From: Pelodictyon luteolum
GTDB taxonomy: Bacteria > Bacteroidota > Chlorobiia > Chlorobiales > Chlorobiaceae
DNA length: 52,867 bases
NCBI RefSeq assembly: GCF_001622165.1
Contig: NZ_LVWG01000013.1
Location: 1 to 52,867, forward strand
Direction: 5' to 3'
Shown here: positions 24,170 to 34,592 of the stretch, one piece after another
How the letters are laid out: the number at the start of each line of letters is the position of its first letter
Position numbering within the stretch: the first letter of the stretch is position 1
The notes under the pieces: model-generated
The model's input: only the letters and a program-made list of their open reading frames with translations
Databases searched by the model: none
What the model was told of the DNA's origin: nothing
Made by a program: the position numbers and the translations under genes

Positions 24170-25528
24170 TTATTCTCCTGCGGGGACGGCGAAAAAGACG
24201 GCCATGTTCGAGAGGAAGCCGATGACAAGACCGTCGATGGCGTAGGGATTGTGGAACATGTTGTTCCAGAGGAGGGCCATGATGATTCCGGCAAGTGCTC
24301 CGGCAACGAAGCGCCGGCGTGTAGCCCTGAATCCGAGGATTGCTGCAGCGAGCGGGACCAGCACGGTAGGCGCCCAGAAGTTGTAGGCGTAGATCAGGAT
24401 GTCGAGCAGGCTGTCTATGGAGATGGCGAAGACGATGGAAAGGACGCCCACGGCAAAGGTGGTGAGGCGGGCGAGCATCAGTTCCGTGGAATGTTCCATC
24501 GGAGTGGTTTTCAGCGGCCTGACGATGTCATTGATGAATGCTATGGATGCACTGTTGAGGAAGGAATCGGCCGATGACATGATGATGGATATGACTGCAG
24601 CAATCACAAACCCCTGCATCACCGGATGCAGTGCGACCTTGATGACGTAAGGCATGGCGAGGTTCGGGTTCAGGGTCGGATCAAGAGCCAGTGCGACAAG
24701 CCCGATAGTGCCGGTGATGGCGAAGAAGGGGATGGAAAACAGTGCGCTGAAGAGGGTTCCGCGGGTGGTGTCCCGGGATGAGCGGCCAATCATCAGCCGC
24801 TGCAGATAGGGCGGCACCATCGTCTCCCCGAGCATGAAGGTCAGAAACAGGGCCCCGAGGGATAAGAGTGCAGCCGGTTCTGTTGATATCAGCAGGTGCT
24901 CTGCCGGAATTCGGGCGGCCATGGCTTCCCATCCGCCTGCGTTCGAGATGCCGAAGTAAAGGGTGAGGGGTATGCCGATGGCAAGGACAACGAACTGGAT
25001 GACATCGGTCCATATGACCGCGCGCATGCCTCCGAATGTTGCATAGGCGATGACAATGCCGCATCCGATGAGAATGCCCGTGACCCTGTCCATGCCGAGA
25101 AAGAGGTTGAAGATGTATCCCATTGCCCCGACCTGTGCCCCTAAAATGCCAGCGCAGAGCGCAATGCCGAAAATGCCGCTGAATATCCTTGCACCGCGCC
25201 CGTAATGGGGCTCCATGATGTCGCCAACCGAAATGGCATCAGGATAGCGCGCCATTCTCGGGGCGATGAATGCCGCCACCAGGATTTCCTTGAAACTGAA
25301 GCCCCAGAGCGCTACGATGTTGGCAATACCGACAAGAAACACTTTTTCGGCATTGCCCATGGAAAACCCTCCGCCGATGAATGTTGCCGAGAGGGTCGCG
25401 AAAATGATCATGCTGTTGAACGATTTTCCGCCGACCGCGTAATCCTTGAGGTTTGTGATGCCGCGTCCCGCCATAAGGCCGACAGCCAGAATGATCACCA
25501 GATAGAGAACAATAATGACGAGTTCCAT
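24170..25528 (-). CDS. Sodium:solute symporter (SSS family)
   Basis: A 452-residue membrane protein with about 13 helices of the SSS/SLC5 family. Family marks include D-Y-A-V-G-G-K-S-F near residue 30, followed by A-T-L-S-A-T-F-I-G-G-G-F, then Y-A-T-F-G-G-M-R-A-V-I-W-T-D-V-I-Q and, in helix 8, I-I-M-S-S-A-D-S-F-L-N. The last holds the Ser pair of the second sodium site. It uses the sodium gradient to import a solute that cannot be named. It is followed on the same strand by the BchC-like gene after 120 bases. Confidence 0.9.
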   Translation of the reverse strand: MELVIIVLYLVIILAVGLMAGRGITNLKDYAVGGKSFNSMIIFATLSATFIGGGFSMGNAEKVFLVGIANIVALWGFSFKEILVAAFIAPRMARYPDAISVGDIMEPHYGRGARIFSGIFGIALCAGILGAQVGAMGYIFNLFLGMDRVTGILIGCGIVIAYATFGGMRAVIWTDVIQFVVLAIGIPLTLYFGISNAGGWEAMAARIPAEHLLISTEPAALLSLGALFLTFMLGETMVPPYLQRLMIGRSSRDTTRGTLFSALFSIPFFAITGTIGLVALALDPTLNPNLAMPYVIKVALHPVMQGFVIAAVISIIMSSADSFLNSASIAFINDIVRPLKTTPMEHSTELMLARLTTFAVGVLSIVFAISIDSLLDILIYAYNFWAPTVLVPLAAAILGFRATRRRFVAGALAGIIMALLWNNMFHNPYAIDGLVIGFLSNMAVFFAVPAGE

Positions 25529-25582
25529 ACATGGAGGGGGTTGAATTGGAAAATTGGCTGCCGGTACGTTGCCGGCTGCCGG

Positions 25583-25924
25583 TTACAGATTTACCAGAGT
25601 TGCCAGCAGCCAGGCAATCGCACTGATGCAGATCGAGCCTGCAGCAGCCCACCAGAAGCTCTCGATCGTAAATCCGTCGACGATGGCGGCCGAGAGCTGC
25701 AGGAGCAGGGCGTTGATGACAATGAGAAAGATGCCGAGGCTGAGAAGGATGAACGGGATTGAAAAGAGGATCATGACAGGCCTTATCACGGTGTTGACGA
25801 GGCCGAGCACGAGGGCCACCAGAAGGGCGGCGCCAAATCCCCGGACATGGATGCCGGGAAGAATCTGTGCGGTCAGATAGACGGCGAAGGCGTTTACAAG
25901 CCAGACGAGCAGGATATGCATCAT
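25583..25924 (-). CDS. YvlD/DUF360-like four-helix membrane protein (phage holin IV superfamily)
   Basis: A 113-residue protein with four hydrophobic helices and little else. The pattern L-P-G-I-H-V-x-G-F, then A-L-V-L-G-L-V-N-T-V-I-R-P and F-S-I-P-F-I-L-L-S-L-G, is that of YvlD-type membrane proteins. Family function is unknown; in other bacteria they appear in envelope-stress operons. It starts with two Met codons (25924, 25921). The 141 bases upstream to radA hold only an AT-rich stretch with short direct repeats of TTCGACGCC-like sequence. Confidence 0.85.
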   Translation of the reverse strand: MMHILLVWLVNAFAVYLTAQILPGIHVRGFGAALLVALVLGLVNTVIRPVMILFSIPFILLSLGIFLIVINALLLQLSAAIVDGFTIESFWWAAAGSICISAIAWLLATLVNL

Positions 25925-26065
25925 GATTGCGGGTGGTTCGGGTTATTGGTGAAGACTCTTCTTCATGGTCATTCGATATTCATCTTCTACATGCATCTTC
26001 GAAACCCACAGTGTTGAACGCTCGGAACGCTTCGACGCCCGGTATTCAACATCCGGTATGCAACA

Positions 26066-27433
26066 TCATATCCCCATCGCGTCCAGCGCTTCCTGCAGGC
26101 TTCCGCATCCCTCTATCCTGATGGGCAGCTTCTTCATTGCCGCCTTGAGTTCACGGGTGTTGGCTTCGGGAAGAACGATGCGCTGGAAGCCGAGGTGTGC
26201 CGCCTCCCTGATGCGCCGCTCGCTGTCGCTGATGGCCCGCAGTTCGCCCGACAGGCCGATTTCTCCGCAGCATACCGAACTGGCGTCCTGCGGCCGGTTA
26301 AGAAGCCCTGAAGCGATGGCGGCGGCAATGGCGAGGTCGGATGCCGGCTCGATGAGCTTCAGCCCTCCTGCAATCTTCACGAACACGTCCTGCCCCCAGG
26401 TTTCTATGCCGAGCCGTTTTTCAAGGACTGCGAGGATGATCGACATGCGCTTGAGGTCAAAACCCGTGCTGATGCGCTGCGGCATGGAGTAGTTGGTCTT
26501 GGCTACAAGCGCCTGCACTTCGACGAGCAGGGCCCTTGATCCCTCAATGGCGGCAAGGACCGAGTTGCCGGGAACATCGGGACGCCGGCCGGAAATGAAG
26601 AATTCCGAAGGGTTCGCCACCTCTTCCAGGCCGCACTCCTCCATGCGGAAAACACCGATTTCGTTGGTTGGGCCGAACCGGTTCTTCACTGAGCGGACGA
26701 TCCGGTAGCGCTGGTAGCCTTCGCCTTCAAACTGCAGGACGGTGTCGACCATGTGCTCCAGCGTTTTCGGGCCGGCAAGGGATCCTTCCTTGGTGATGTG
26801 GCCGATGAGGGCGAGCATGAAGTTCTGGCGTTTGGCCGCATGGATGAGCATTGCGGCGCATTCGCGTATCTGGGTGATGGTGCCGGGGGAGCTCTGGTAC
26901 TGGCCGGAGTAGACGGTCTGTATGGAGTCCACGATGACAAGAGCGGGCCGCTCCCTCTCGATGGTCTCAAGGATCACCTCAAGGCGCACTTCGGGTGCCA
27001 GCCAGAGGTTTTCGGCATGCAGCTTCAGGCGCGTGGCGCGTTCACGGATCTGGTTCGGGGACTCTTCGCCGGAGATATAGAGCACTTTGGCGGGAGCGAG
27101 GCGCGCGGCGAGCTGGAGCATGAGGGTCGATTTGCCGATCCCCGGCTCGCCGCCGACGAGGATGGCTGAAGACTGCATCAGGCCGCCGCCGAGCACGCGG
27201 TCGAGTTCTCCGATACCGGTTTTCAGCCGGTGGTACTCTTCGGGTGCCGCGGCGTGGAGGTTCTGGACGGCGGCTGCGTGCATGCCGGGAAGCGGTTTTC
27301 CCTGTCTCGGCCCGTCTTCCTGCCGGATCTCTTCAAGCGTTCCCCAGCTCTGGCATTCAAAGCACCGCCCCTGATATTTCAGGGAGACGGCGCCGCAGTT
27401 CGAGCAGACGTACCTGGTGGCCTGGCGCGCCAT
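26066..27433 (-). CDS. radA: DNA repair protein RadA/Sms
   Basis: A 455-residue DnaB-type branch-migration helicase that helps process recombination intermediates. The N-terminal zinc finger is C-S-N-C...C-F-E-C (residues 8-30). The RecA-like ATPase has Walker A G-G-E-P-G-I-G-K-S-T near residue 92, the RadA-specific K-N-R-F-G motif near 251 and a C-terminal Lon-protease-like domain that has lost peptidase function. It starts 5 bases after the folD stop, so the two are co-transcribed. Confidence 0.96.
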   Translation of the reverse strand: MARQATRYVCSNCGAVSLKYQGRCFECQSWGTLEEIRQEDGPRQGKPLPGMHAAAVQNLHAAAPEEYHRLKTGIGELDRVLGGGLMQSSAILVGGEPGIGKSTLMLQLAARLAPAKVLYISGEESPNQIRERATRLKLHAENLWLAPEVRLEVILETIERERPALVIVDSIQTVYSGQYQSSPGTITQIRECAAMLIHAAKRQNFMLALIGHITKEGSLAGPKTLEHMVDTVLQFEGEGYQRYRIVRSVKNRFGPTNEIGVFRMEECGLEEVANPSEFFISGRRPDVPGNSVLAAIEGSRALLVEVQALVAKTNYSMPQRISTGFDLKRMSIILAVLEKRLGIETWGQDVFVKIAGGLKLIEPASDLAIAAAIASGLLNRPQDASSVCCGEIGLSGELRAISDSERRIREAAHLGFQRIVLPEANTRELKAAMKKLPIRIEGCGSLQEALDAMGI

Positions 27434-27438
27434 CTCCC

Positions 27439-28326
27439 TTAAAGGCCGTTTGCGCGCTCGAAGGAGTGCAGGGTGTTTTTCAGAAGCATCGCAATGGTCA
27501 TGGGTCCGACGCCGCCGGGGACCGGGGTCATGGCTGCTGCCTTTGCCGATACCCCTTCATAGTCGACATCGCCGACAAGGCGGGTGCCGCTTTTTGTCGT
27601 GGGATCCTCTATGCGATTGATGCCGACGTCAATGACGACAGCTCCCTGTTTGACCATGTCTGCCGTCACGAACTTCGCCCTGCCGATTGCGGCAATGAGG
27701 ATGTCTGCCTGGCGGGTGTAGGAGGCGATGTCCTTTGTCGCCGAATGGCAGACGGTGACGGTGCAGTTCGATTCCTTGAGTTTCTGCATCATGAGGTTGG
27801 CCATCGGTTTTCCGACGATGTTGCTGCGGCCGATCACCACGCAATGTTTCCCGCTGGTCTCGATGCCGTAGCGGCCGATAAGCTCAAGGATGCCGTAGGG
27901 GGTGCAGCTGACGAAGCACTTGTCGAGGTGGCCCATGACGAGGCGCCCGAGGTTCTCGGGGTGGAACCCGTCAACATCCTTTGCGGGGTCGATGGCCAGG
28001 GTGACGGCGAACTCGTCGATATGATTGGGGAGAGGCTGCTGTACCAGAATGCCGTGTACTCCGGGATCCCGGTTGAGGGAGTCGATCACCTCGAGCAGAT
28101 GTGCTTCGGGCGTATCTTCCTGCAGTTCGATGACGGATGAATTCATGCCGACCTCTTTGCAGGTTTTTGCTTTATTGCGTACATAGACCTCTGAGGCCGG
28201 ATCGCTGCCGACAATGATGACGGTGAGCCCCGGGACCTTTCCGGTTATGGACCGGTACGATTCCACACTGGCTTTGAGTTCTTCTTTCATGTCCAGCGAA
28301 ACTTTCTTTCCGTCGATGATGAGCAT
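27439..28326 (-). CDS. folD: Methylenetetrahydrofolate dehydrogenase/cyclohydrolase FolD
   Basis: A 295-residue bifunctional enzyme that interconverts methylene- and formyl-tetrahydrofolate with NADP. The first signature is E-V-Y-V-R-N-K-A-K-T-C near residue 49, with the catalytic Tyr and Lys. Next come G-I-L-V-Q-Q-P-L-P near 80 and K-D-V-D-G-F-H near 102. The Rossmann segment G-R-S-N-I-V-G-K-P follows near 166, and P-V-P-G-G-V-G-P-M-T near 270. The ATG at 28326 gives the usual N-terminus; the frame is open from 28362. It heads the folD-radA pair. Confidence 0.97.
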   Translation of the reverse strand: MLIIDGKKVSLDMKEELKASVESYRSITGKVPGLTVIIVGSDPASEVYVRNKAKTCKEVGMNSSVIELQEDTPEAHLLEVIDSLNRDPGVHGILVQQPLPNHIDEFAVTLAIDPAKDVDGFHPENLGRLVMGHLDKCFVSCTPYGILELIGRYGIETSGKHCVVIGRSNIVGKPMANLMMQKLKESNCTVTVCHSATKDIASYTRQADILIAAIGRAKFVTADMVKQGAVVIDVGINRIEDPTTKSGTRLVGDVDYEGVSAKAAAMTPVPGGVGPMTIAMLLKNTLHSFERANGL

Positions 28327-28438
28327 GGTGGTTGTGCTTGGTGTTGTTGTGCAGTACTGCATTGTGCCTTGCGTATTTCTGCCTATAGCTATGAAAAAAT
28401 CGGCGAAACGGCAAACCCTGAAATCGGATGATTGAACG

Positions 28439-29011
28439 ATGGCAATGATTTCCGTCGGTGATGTCCTTGTCGACGGGGCGGTCCTCGACGCGTTTTTCTC
28501 CTGCGACCTTGATGCATGCGCCGGCAGCTGCTGTGTAGAAGGGGAGCTCGGCGCTCCGCTTACCCCCGCCGAGGCAGCCCTTCTGGAGCATCCGCCGGGA
28601 CAGCTTCTCCGGATGCTTCCTGAAAAAAGCGCCCGCTGGATAGCGCGCCACGGATCGGTGGAGGTCTATCAGGGTACCCTCTACACCCGTACCGTAGACA
28701 GCCGGGAGTGCGTTTTTGCCCTTGAGCGCGACGGGGTGACGCTCTGCGCCATTGAAATTGCTTTCCGGGAAGGCATTGCCGGTTACAATAAACCTCTTTC
28801 ATGCAGGCTTTTCCCGATACGGGTGCGGAAAAAGTTCGGGTTGGCGTATCTTGTCTATGAAGAGCACGCCATGTGCCGCGCTGCCCGACGGCTCGGAGGG
28901 GAACTCCAGATGCCTCTTGTTGATTATCTTTCTACAGCCCTTGAAGAGCTTTACGGCAGAGAGTGGGTTGAAAGCCTTGCCGCGTTCCGGAAACCATCCT
29001 CCAAGAGTTGA
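28439..29011 (+). CDS. DUF3109 protein (YkgJ-like cysteine cluster)
   Basis: A 190-residue protein of the DUF3109 family. The cluster C-D-L-D-A-C-A-G-S-C-C near residues 22-32, and later Cys residues in E-C-V-F-A-L, T-L-C-A-I-E and L-S-C-R-L-F-P, could bind zinc or an Fe-S centre. Function is unknown, though it is widespread in Bacteroidetes and Chlorobi. Its stop overlaps the rpoN start (TGATG), so it is coupled to the sigma-54 gene. Confidence 0.87.
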   Translation: MAMISVGDVLVDGAVLDAFFSCDLDACAGSCCVEGELGAPLTPAEAALLEHPPGQLLRMLPEKSARWIARHGSVEVYQGTLYTRTVDSRECVFALERDGVTLCAIEIAFREGIAGYNKPLSCRLFPIRVRKKFGLAYLVYEEHAMCRAARRLGGELQMPLVDYLSTALEELYGREWVESLAAFRKPSSKS

Positions 29012-30453
29012 TGCCAGAATTCAGACTGCAGCAGAAACAGAAAGCACTTCTTTCAGTCCAGCAGATCCTGGGCAGCCAGCTGCTCCAGCTTCCGCTTGCG
29101 AGCCTTGAGCAGCGCATCAATGAGGAGCTGCAGGAAAATCCGCTTCTTGAGCCGGTCGAGGGAGCAAGGGACAGTATCTCGGAGCACGGCGAGGCGGCTC
29201 CCTCAGGCGAGATGTTCGACGAAGTCGATCGGTTCAGCAAAAGTGCGCTCAAGGAGCAGGAACGGCTTTCGGCACGCCAGGAGGCGCGCGAAAGCATGCC
29301 CTCGTTCAGCTATGACAGGGGAGGGGGAGAGCATTTCTTTCAGGCGGTCCAGCATGACAGCTTCCATGAAACCCTGCTCCGCCAGCTGGCCCTGCAGGAA
29401 GGAGTGGGGCAGAGGGAAGTGCTGCTGGCCATCGAAATCCTCGGCAATCTGGACGATGACGGCTACTTCACCGAGGGGGCTTCGGTCATCCTCGACAGTT
29501 TGAGGCTGTCCGGCATGGAGGCAGAAGAGAGTGATGTTGATGAGATGCGCCGGAGGATCCTCAAACTCGACCCTCCCGGCGTTGCAGCCCTGAACCTCCG
29601 GGAGCGGCTCACGACACAGCTGGAACTTTCCGGTCGGGAGCACCCCCGGGCAGACATTGAGGCTGCTCTCGACATTCTCCGGCACCATTTCGACGACTTC
29701 ATCCACCGGCGGTTCGAGCGTCTCCATAAAAAGCTCGATGTGAGTAAAGCCCGGATTGAGGCGGCAATTGCCGTCATCACCGGTCTTGATCCGCATCCCG
29801 GGCTGTTCGTCGATGAAGGGGGCCACTACATCTCACCCGACTTCGTGGTGAACTACGAAAACGGATCGCTCTTTGCCTCCCTGAACGACCGCAGTGCGCT
29901 GTCGGTAAGGGTCAGCGACCAGTACCGGGACCTGTTGAAGACAAAACAGGGCTCGAAGGACGACCGGCAGTTCATCCGCCGCAATCTCCAGAAGGCCAAC
30001 GAGTTCAAAAGCGCCCTTGAAACCCGACGCCAGACGCTCCTCAAGGTTATCGAGTCGCTCATGAAACATCAGTACCGTTTTTTTACCGATGGTCCTGCCT
30101 TTCTCCAGCCGCTCGGCATGAAAACGCTTGCTGCCGATACGGGTCTCGACATATCGACCATCAGCCGTGCCGTCAACGGTAAATACGTGCAGACCCGGTT
30201 CGGGGTGTTCGAACTGCGCTACTTCTTCAGCGGCGGCATTCAGAATGACGAGGGTGAGGATGTGTCGAGCAAGATCATCCGCCAGCACCTCCGGGAGATG
30301 ATCGAGGGGGAGGACGGGGCAAGGCCGCTCTCCGACGACAGCCTGACGGCAGGGCTTGCCGCCAAAGGGTTCCAGATTGCCCGCAGGACGGTTGCAAAAT
30401 ACCGTGAACAAATGCAAATTCCAGTTGCAAGACTAAGAAAGAAAATATTTTAA
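29011..30453 (+). CDS. rpoN: RNA polymerase sigma-54 factor RpoN
   Basis: A 480-residue sigma factor that needs AAA+ activators to start transcription at -24/-12 promoters. Region I is the Gln/Leu-rich N-terminus (Q-I-L-G-S-Q-L-L-Q-L-P). The core-binding region follows, and near residue 375 the helix-turn-helix has D-I-S-T-I-S-R-A-V-N-G-K-Y. The RpoN box A-R-R-T-V-A-K-Y-R-E-Q is near the C-terminus. The length fits the family. No AAA+ activator gene is in view. hslV starts 4 bases after it. Confidence 0.97.
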   Translation: MPEFRLQQKQKALLSVQQILGSQLLQLPLASLEQRINEELQENPLLEPVEGARDSISEHGEAAPSGEMFDEVDRFSKSALKEQERLSARQEARESMPSFSYDRGGGEHFFQAVQHDSFHETLLRQLALQEGVGQREVLLAIEILGNLDDDGYFTEGASVILDSLRLSGMEAEESDVDEMRRRILKLDPPGVAALNLRERLTTQLELSGREHPRADIEAALDILRHHFDDFIHRRFERLHKKLDVSKARIEAAIAVITGLDPHPGLFVDEGGHYISPDFVVNYENGSLFASLNDRSALSVRVSDQYRDLLKTKQGSKDDRQFIRRNLQKANEFKSALETRRQTLLKVIESLMKHQYRFFTDGPAFLQPLGMKTLAADTGLDISTISRAVNGKYVQTRFGVFELRYFFSGGIQNDEGEDVSSKIIRQHLREMIEGEDGARPLSDDSLTAGLAAKGFQIARRTVAKYREQMQIPVARLRKKIF

Positions 30454-30457
30454 TCGC

Positions 30458-31006
30458 ATGAAGCATCCAGAGAGGCCCGTAATCCGATCAACCACCGTGA
30501 TCGGCGTTCTGCGCGACGGCAAAGCCGCCCTCGGCAGTGACGGGCAGATGACGCTCGGCAACACGGTCGTCAAACACTCCACCCGCAAGATCCGTTCACT
30601 CTACCAGGGCCGGCTTCTGGCAGGGTTCGCCGGTGCCACAGCCGACGCAATCACGCTCCTCGACCGATTCGAAGAGAAACTCGAGGCATATAACGGCAAG
30701 CTCGAACGCGCTGCCGTCGAACTCGCCCGTGACTGGCGGACCGACAAGTATCTCCGCCGTCTTGAGGCCATGCTTGCCATCGTCAGCAGTGAGCGGGCCC
30801 TCATCATCTCCGGCACGGGGGATGTCATCGAACCTGAAGACGGCATCGTCGCCATCGGCAGCGGAAGCATGTTCGCCCTTGCCGCAGCCCGTTCCCTCAT
30901 GAAGCATACGGGGCTCAGTGCCCGTGACATCGTCCGCGAAAGCCTTGAAACCGCCGCCGAAATCTGCATCTACACCAACAACCACATCGTGGTCGAAGAG
31001 GTGTAG
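30458..31006 (+). CDS. hslV: HslV, peptidase subunit of the HslVU protease
   Basis: A 182-residue threonine peptidase that forms the double hexamer core degraded by HslU. The catalytic pair T-T-V lies at residues 12-14, followed by G-S-D-G-Q-M-T-L-G and K-x-x-R-K-I-R. Many HslV proteins start Met-Thr-Thr, so this one carries an 11-residue leader that must be removed to free the active threonine, as in some other HslV/ClpQ proteins. The only good start is the ATG at 30458. hslU follows after 42 bases. Confidence 0.96.
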   Translation: MKHPERPVIRSTTVIGVLRDGKAALGSDGQMTLGNTVVKHSTRKIRSLYQGRLLAGFAGATADAITLLDRFEEKLEAYNGKLERAAVELARDWRTDKYLRRLEAMLAIVSSERALIISGTGDVIEPEDGIVAIGSGSMFALAAARSLMKHTGLSARDIVRESLETAAEICIYTNNHIVVEEV

Positions 31007-31048
31007 CAGGCAGAGAAAAGTATTTCAGCAATATTCTAATTCCACCCA

Positions 31049-32497
<1,449 letters not shown>

Positions 32498-32514
32498 CCT
32501 TGACTGCGACCCAT

Positions 32515-32970
32515 ATGAACGCACCGCATATCCTCGTACTCAACGGCCCGAACCTTTCACGGCTCGGTAAACGCGAGCCGGCCATTTATGGCCACCGGAC
32601 CCTTACGGACATCAACGCCGCCCTTGAGGCTGCATTTCCTGACGTGTCGTTTGAATTCTACCAGTCCGAGGATGAGGGGGATATCATCGAGCGGCTCTAC
32701 GACAGCGAAGACCGGAGAGCCTGCAGGGGGGTCGTTTTGAACGCCGGGGCCCTGACCCATTATTCCATCGCCCTGCGTGACGCCATCAGTGCCGTTGCCC
32801 TCCCCGTGGTGGAGGTGCATCTTTCCAACATCCATGCCCGTGAGGAGTTCCGCAGCAAATCGGTGATTTCTGCAGTATGCAGGGGGGTGGTCAGCGGATT
32901 CGGAGAGGAGAGCTACCATCTCGGCGTGCAGGCTCTTCTTTCACTGGCTGAAGCGGGACCGAAGCAGTAG
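32515..32970 (+). CDS. aroQ: 3-dehydroquinate dehydratase, type II
   Basis: A 151-residue shikimate-pathway enzyme that converts 3-dehydroquinate to 3-dehydroshikimate. The family start I-L-V-L-N-G-P-N-L-S-R-L-G-K-R-E-P-x-I-Y-G contains the active-site Arg and Tyr. N-A-G-A-L-T-H-Y-S-I and E-V-H-L-S-N-I-H-A-R-E-E-F-R complete the site. The ATG at 32515 is chosen; a TTG at 32500 is also in frame. It ends the rpoN-hslVU run and converges with the TPR gene. Confidence 0.95.
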   Translation: MNAPHILVLNGPNLSRLGKREPAIYGHRTLTDINAALEAAFPDVSFEFYQSEDEGDIIERLYDSEDRRACRGVVLNAGALTHYSIALRDAISAVALPVVEVHLSNIHAREEFRSKSVISAVCRGVVSGFGEESYHLGVQALLSLAEAGPKQ

Positions 32971-32996
32971 CCGGAAGGCCGGCGGCTCTCCGGGTC

Positions 32997-33809
32997 TCAG
33001 TCGTCCTTCAGCTTTTCGATGAGCCGGCGCATCTCCTGCAGGCGCCGGCGGTCGCTGTAGAACAGGACGGGCTTGTCCAGTGCAGCCTGCATCAGCTGCA
33101 CCGCTTTTTTCCTGTTGCCCATCTCAAGCTCCACAAGTGCCAGTTCGTGATAGTTGCGGATTACCCTCGGGTCCAGGGTGATTGCCTTCCTGAACGTCTC
33201 TCTGGCTTCCGGGTAAGAGCCTTTCGGCATCTTTCCGACGAACGTGCCCCCCATCATCCGCTTGAACCAGCTGATTGAGGCAGCCTGCCGGTAGTAGGAG
33301 CCCAGCATGGAGAGCGCCGTCTGCTCGTTCGGGTTCAGCCGGAGCGCCGTGTCGAGCTCGTGTTTGATTTCCTCTGCATTGTGGAGTTTGTCTTTCGGTC
33401 CGCTCTTTTCCGACAGGAGGCCGAGAGCTGCTGCAAGCCAGGCATGGCCCGGTGCACTGGTGCTGTCAAGGGCAATGCTTTGCCGGCCGTAGTCAACCGC
33501 TTTACGGTAATGCACGATGCGTTCCCGGCGGCGGTCCGGGCGCAGCGATTCAGCGAGGCTCACCTGGAGCCGGGCCATCTTCCACAGGGTTTCGGAGCTG
33601 GCCGGGTTCTCCTTAAGCGCAATGCCGTAGAGCGAATCGGCGCTCTCATACTGCATCTTCCAGAATGCCCGGTCGCCCTGGTTGATGGCTTCAAGGGCGT
33701 GCGTTTCGCCCGTTGCCGGTCTGGTTCCGCCAAGGGCCAAAAGAGAGGCCAGTAGGGTCCCGATGGCCAGGATACCGATGCGGTGGATCGTTGGAGCGGA
33801 GTGCTGCAT
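32997..33809 (-). CDS. Exported TPR-repeat protein
   Basis: A 270-residue protein with an N-terminal signal peptide (hydrophobic I-G-T-L-L-A-S-L-L-A-L, residues 11-30). The rest is helical and built of TPR-like repeats: A-L-K-E-N-P, A-L-R-L-N-P-N-E-Q, and T-L-D-P-R-V-I-R-N-Y-H-E-L-A-L. Such repeats mediate protein contacts, here in the periplasm. It lies 5 bases after the DoxX stop, so the two are co-transcribed. No specific function can be given. Confidence 0.83.
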   Translation of the reverse strand: MQHSAPTIHRIGILAIGTLLASLLALGGTRPATGETHALEAINQGDRAFWKMQYESADSLYGIALKENPASSETLWKMARLQVSLAESLRPDRRRERIVHYRKAVDYGRQSIALDSTSAPGHAWLAAALGLLSEKSGPKDKLHNAEEIKHELDTALRLNPNEQTALSMLGSYYRQAASISWFKRMMGGTFVGKMPKGSYPEARETFRKAITLDPRVIRNYHELALVELEMGNRKKAVQLMQAALDKPVLFYSDRRRLQEMRRLIEKLKDD

Positions 33810-33814
33810 GTCCG

Positions 33815-34315
33815 TTATTTGAACCAGATTGAGTCCGGATGTTTTCTGTGCAGGTTCCGATCAAGCCCGAGCCAGTGTCCTGAGGGAAGCAGCATCATGA
33901 GTATGGCGTAGAGCATGAGGGGCGGCATCGACCAGTTGAAATAGGCGCCGGCCGTGAAGTTCAGGAAGAGAAAGAGCGCGAATGCCGCATTGGCCCTTAC
34001 CGCGAGACCGAGAATGAGTCCCGCCGCGATGATGAGTTCCCCGACGGTGACGATCCAGGCGATCGGCATCGAAAGAGGAATTGCGAAATGCTCAAGATAG
34101 AGCGCCTGCAGCGAGCCCGGCTCGAGTTCACTGAGCCGCAGGGTGAAGAATCCTTCCATCAGGTCGCTCCATAGCCACCCTTTCACCAGCTTGTGCCAGA
34201 ACCCGTAGACAAAGATGGCGGCAAACAGGTATCGCCCGATGAGAAAGAGGATGACTCCAATGCTTTTCAGCGGATGCTGGCGCATCCATCCGGCCTTCCA
34301 TTCGAAATCGCTCAT
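33815..34315 (-). CDS. DoxX family membrane protein
   Basis: A 166-residue protein with four hydrophobic helices and the DoxX pattern: R-Y-L-F-A-A-I-F-V-Y-G-F-W-H-K near residue 28, then T-V-G-E-L-I-I-A-A-G-L-I-L-G-L near 91, then a third helix and G-H-W-L-G-L-D near 147. DoxX proteins include quinone-linked subunits and redox partners. The partner and substrate are not visible. It precedes the exported TPR gene. Confidence 0.85.
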   Translation of the reverse strand: MSDFEWKAGWMRQHPLKSIGVILFLIGRYLFAAIFVYGFWHKLVKGWLWSDLMEGFFTLRLSELEPGSLQALYLEHFAIPLSMPIAWIVTVGELIIAAGLILGLAVRANAAFALFLFLNFTAGAYFNWSMPPLMLYAILMMLLPSGHWLGLDRNLHRKHPDSIWFK

Positions 34316-34592
34316 GTTCCTTCAAGAGAAAAAGTTGCAGGTTGTGTCCGAATCGGGTATTGAAAGTATACGCAAATTCTGTTGCACATCCTTCAGTGCG
34401 CACGCTTTGAGCGGTTGGACATCGCTGCTTTATGGGTTTTGATTCGAACGGGCGACGAATGAATCAGGATTCACGAGAGCCGCTATCGTATGGCTTCGGG
34501 TGCTCTATCTTATGAGCGCCCCCGGTACCGGCAGGCGAGGGCCTGCTTCACTGTCCATTGGCGTATGCTGAGCCCCGCATGCGTTCCTTCAC
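34316..34592. other. Intergenic stretch, no gene seen
   Basis: The 277 bases between the DoxX gene start and the DUF2156 gene end hold no supported gene, repeat or hairpin. The DoxX-TPR promoter should lie near the left edge on the minus strand. Confidence 0.5.
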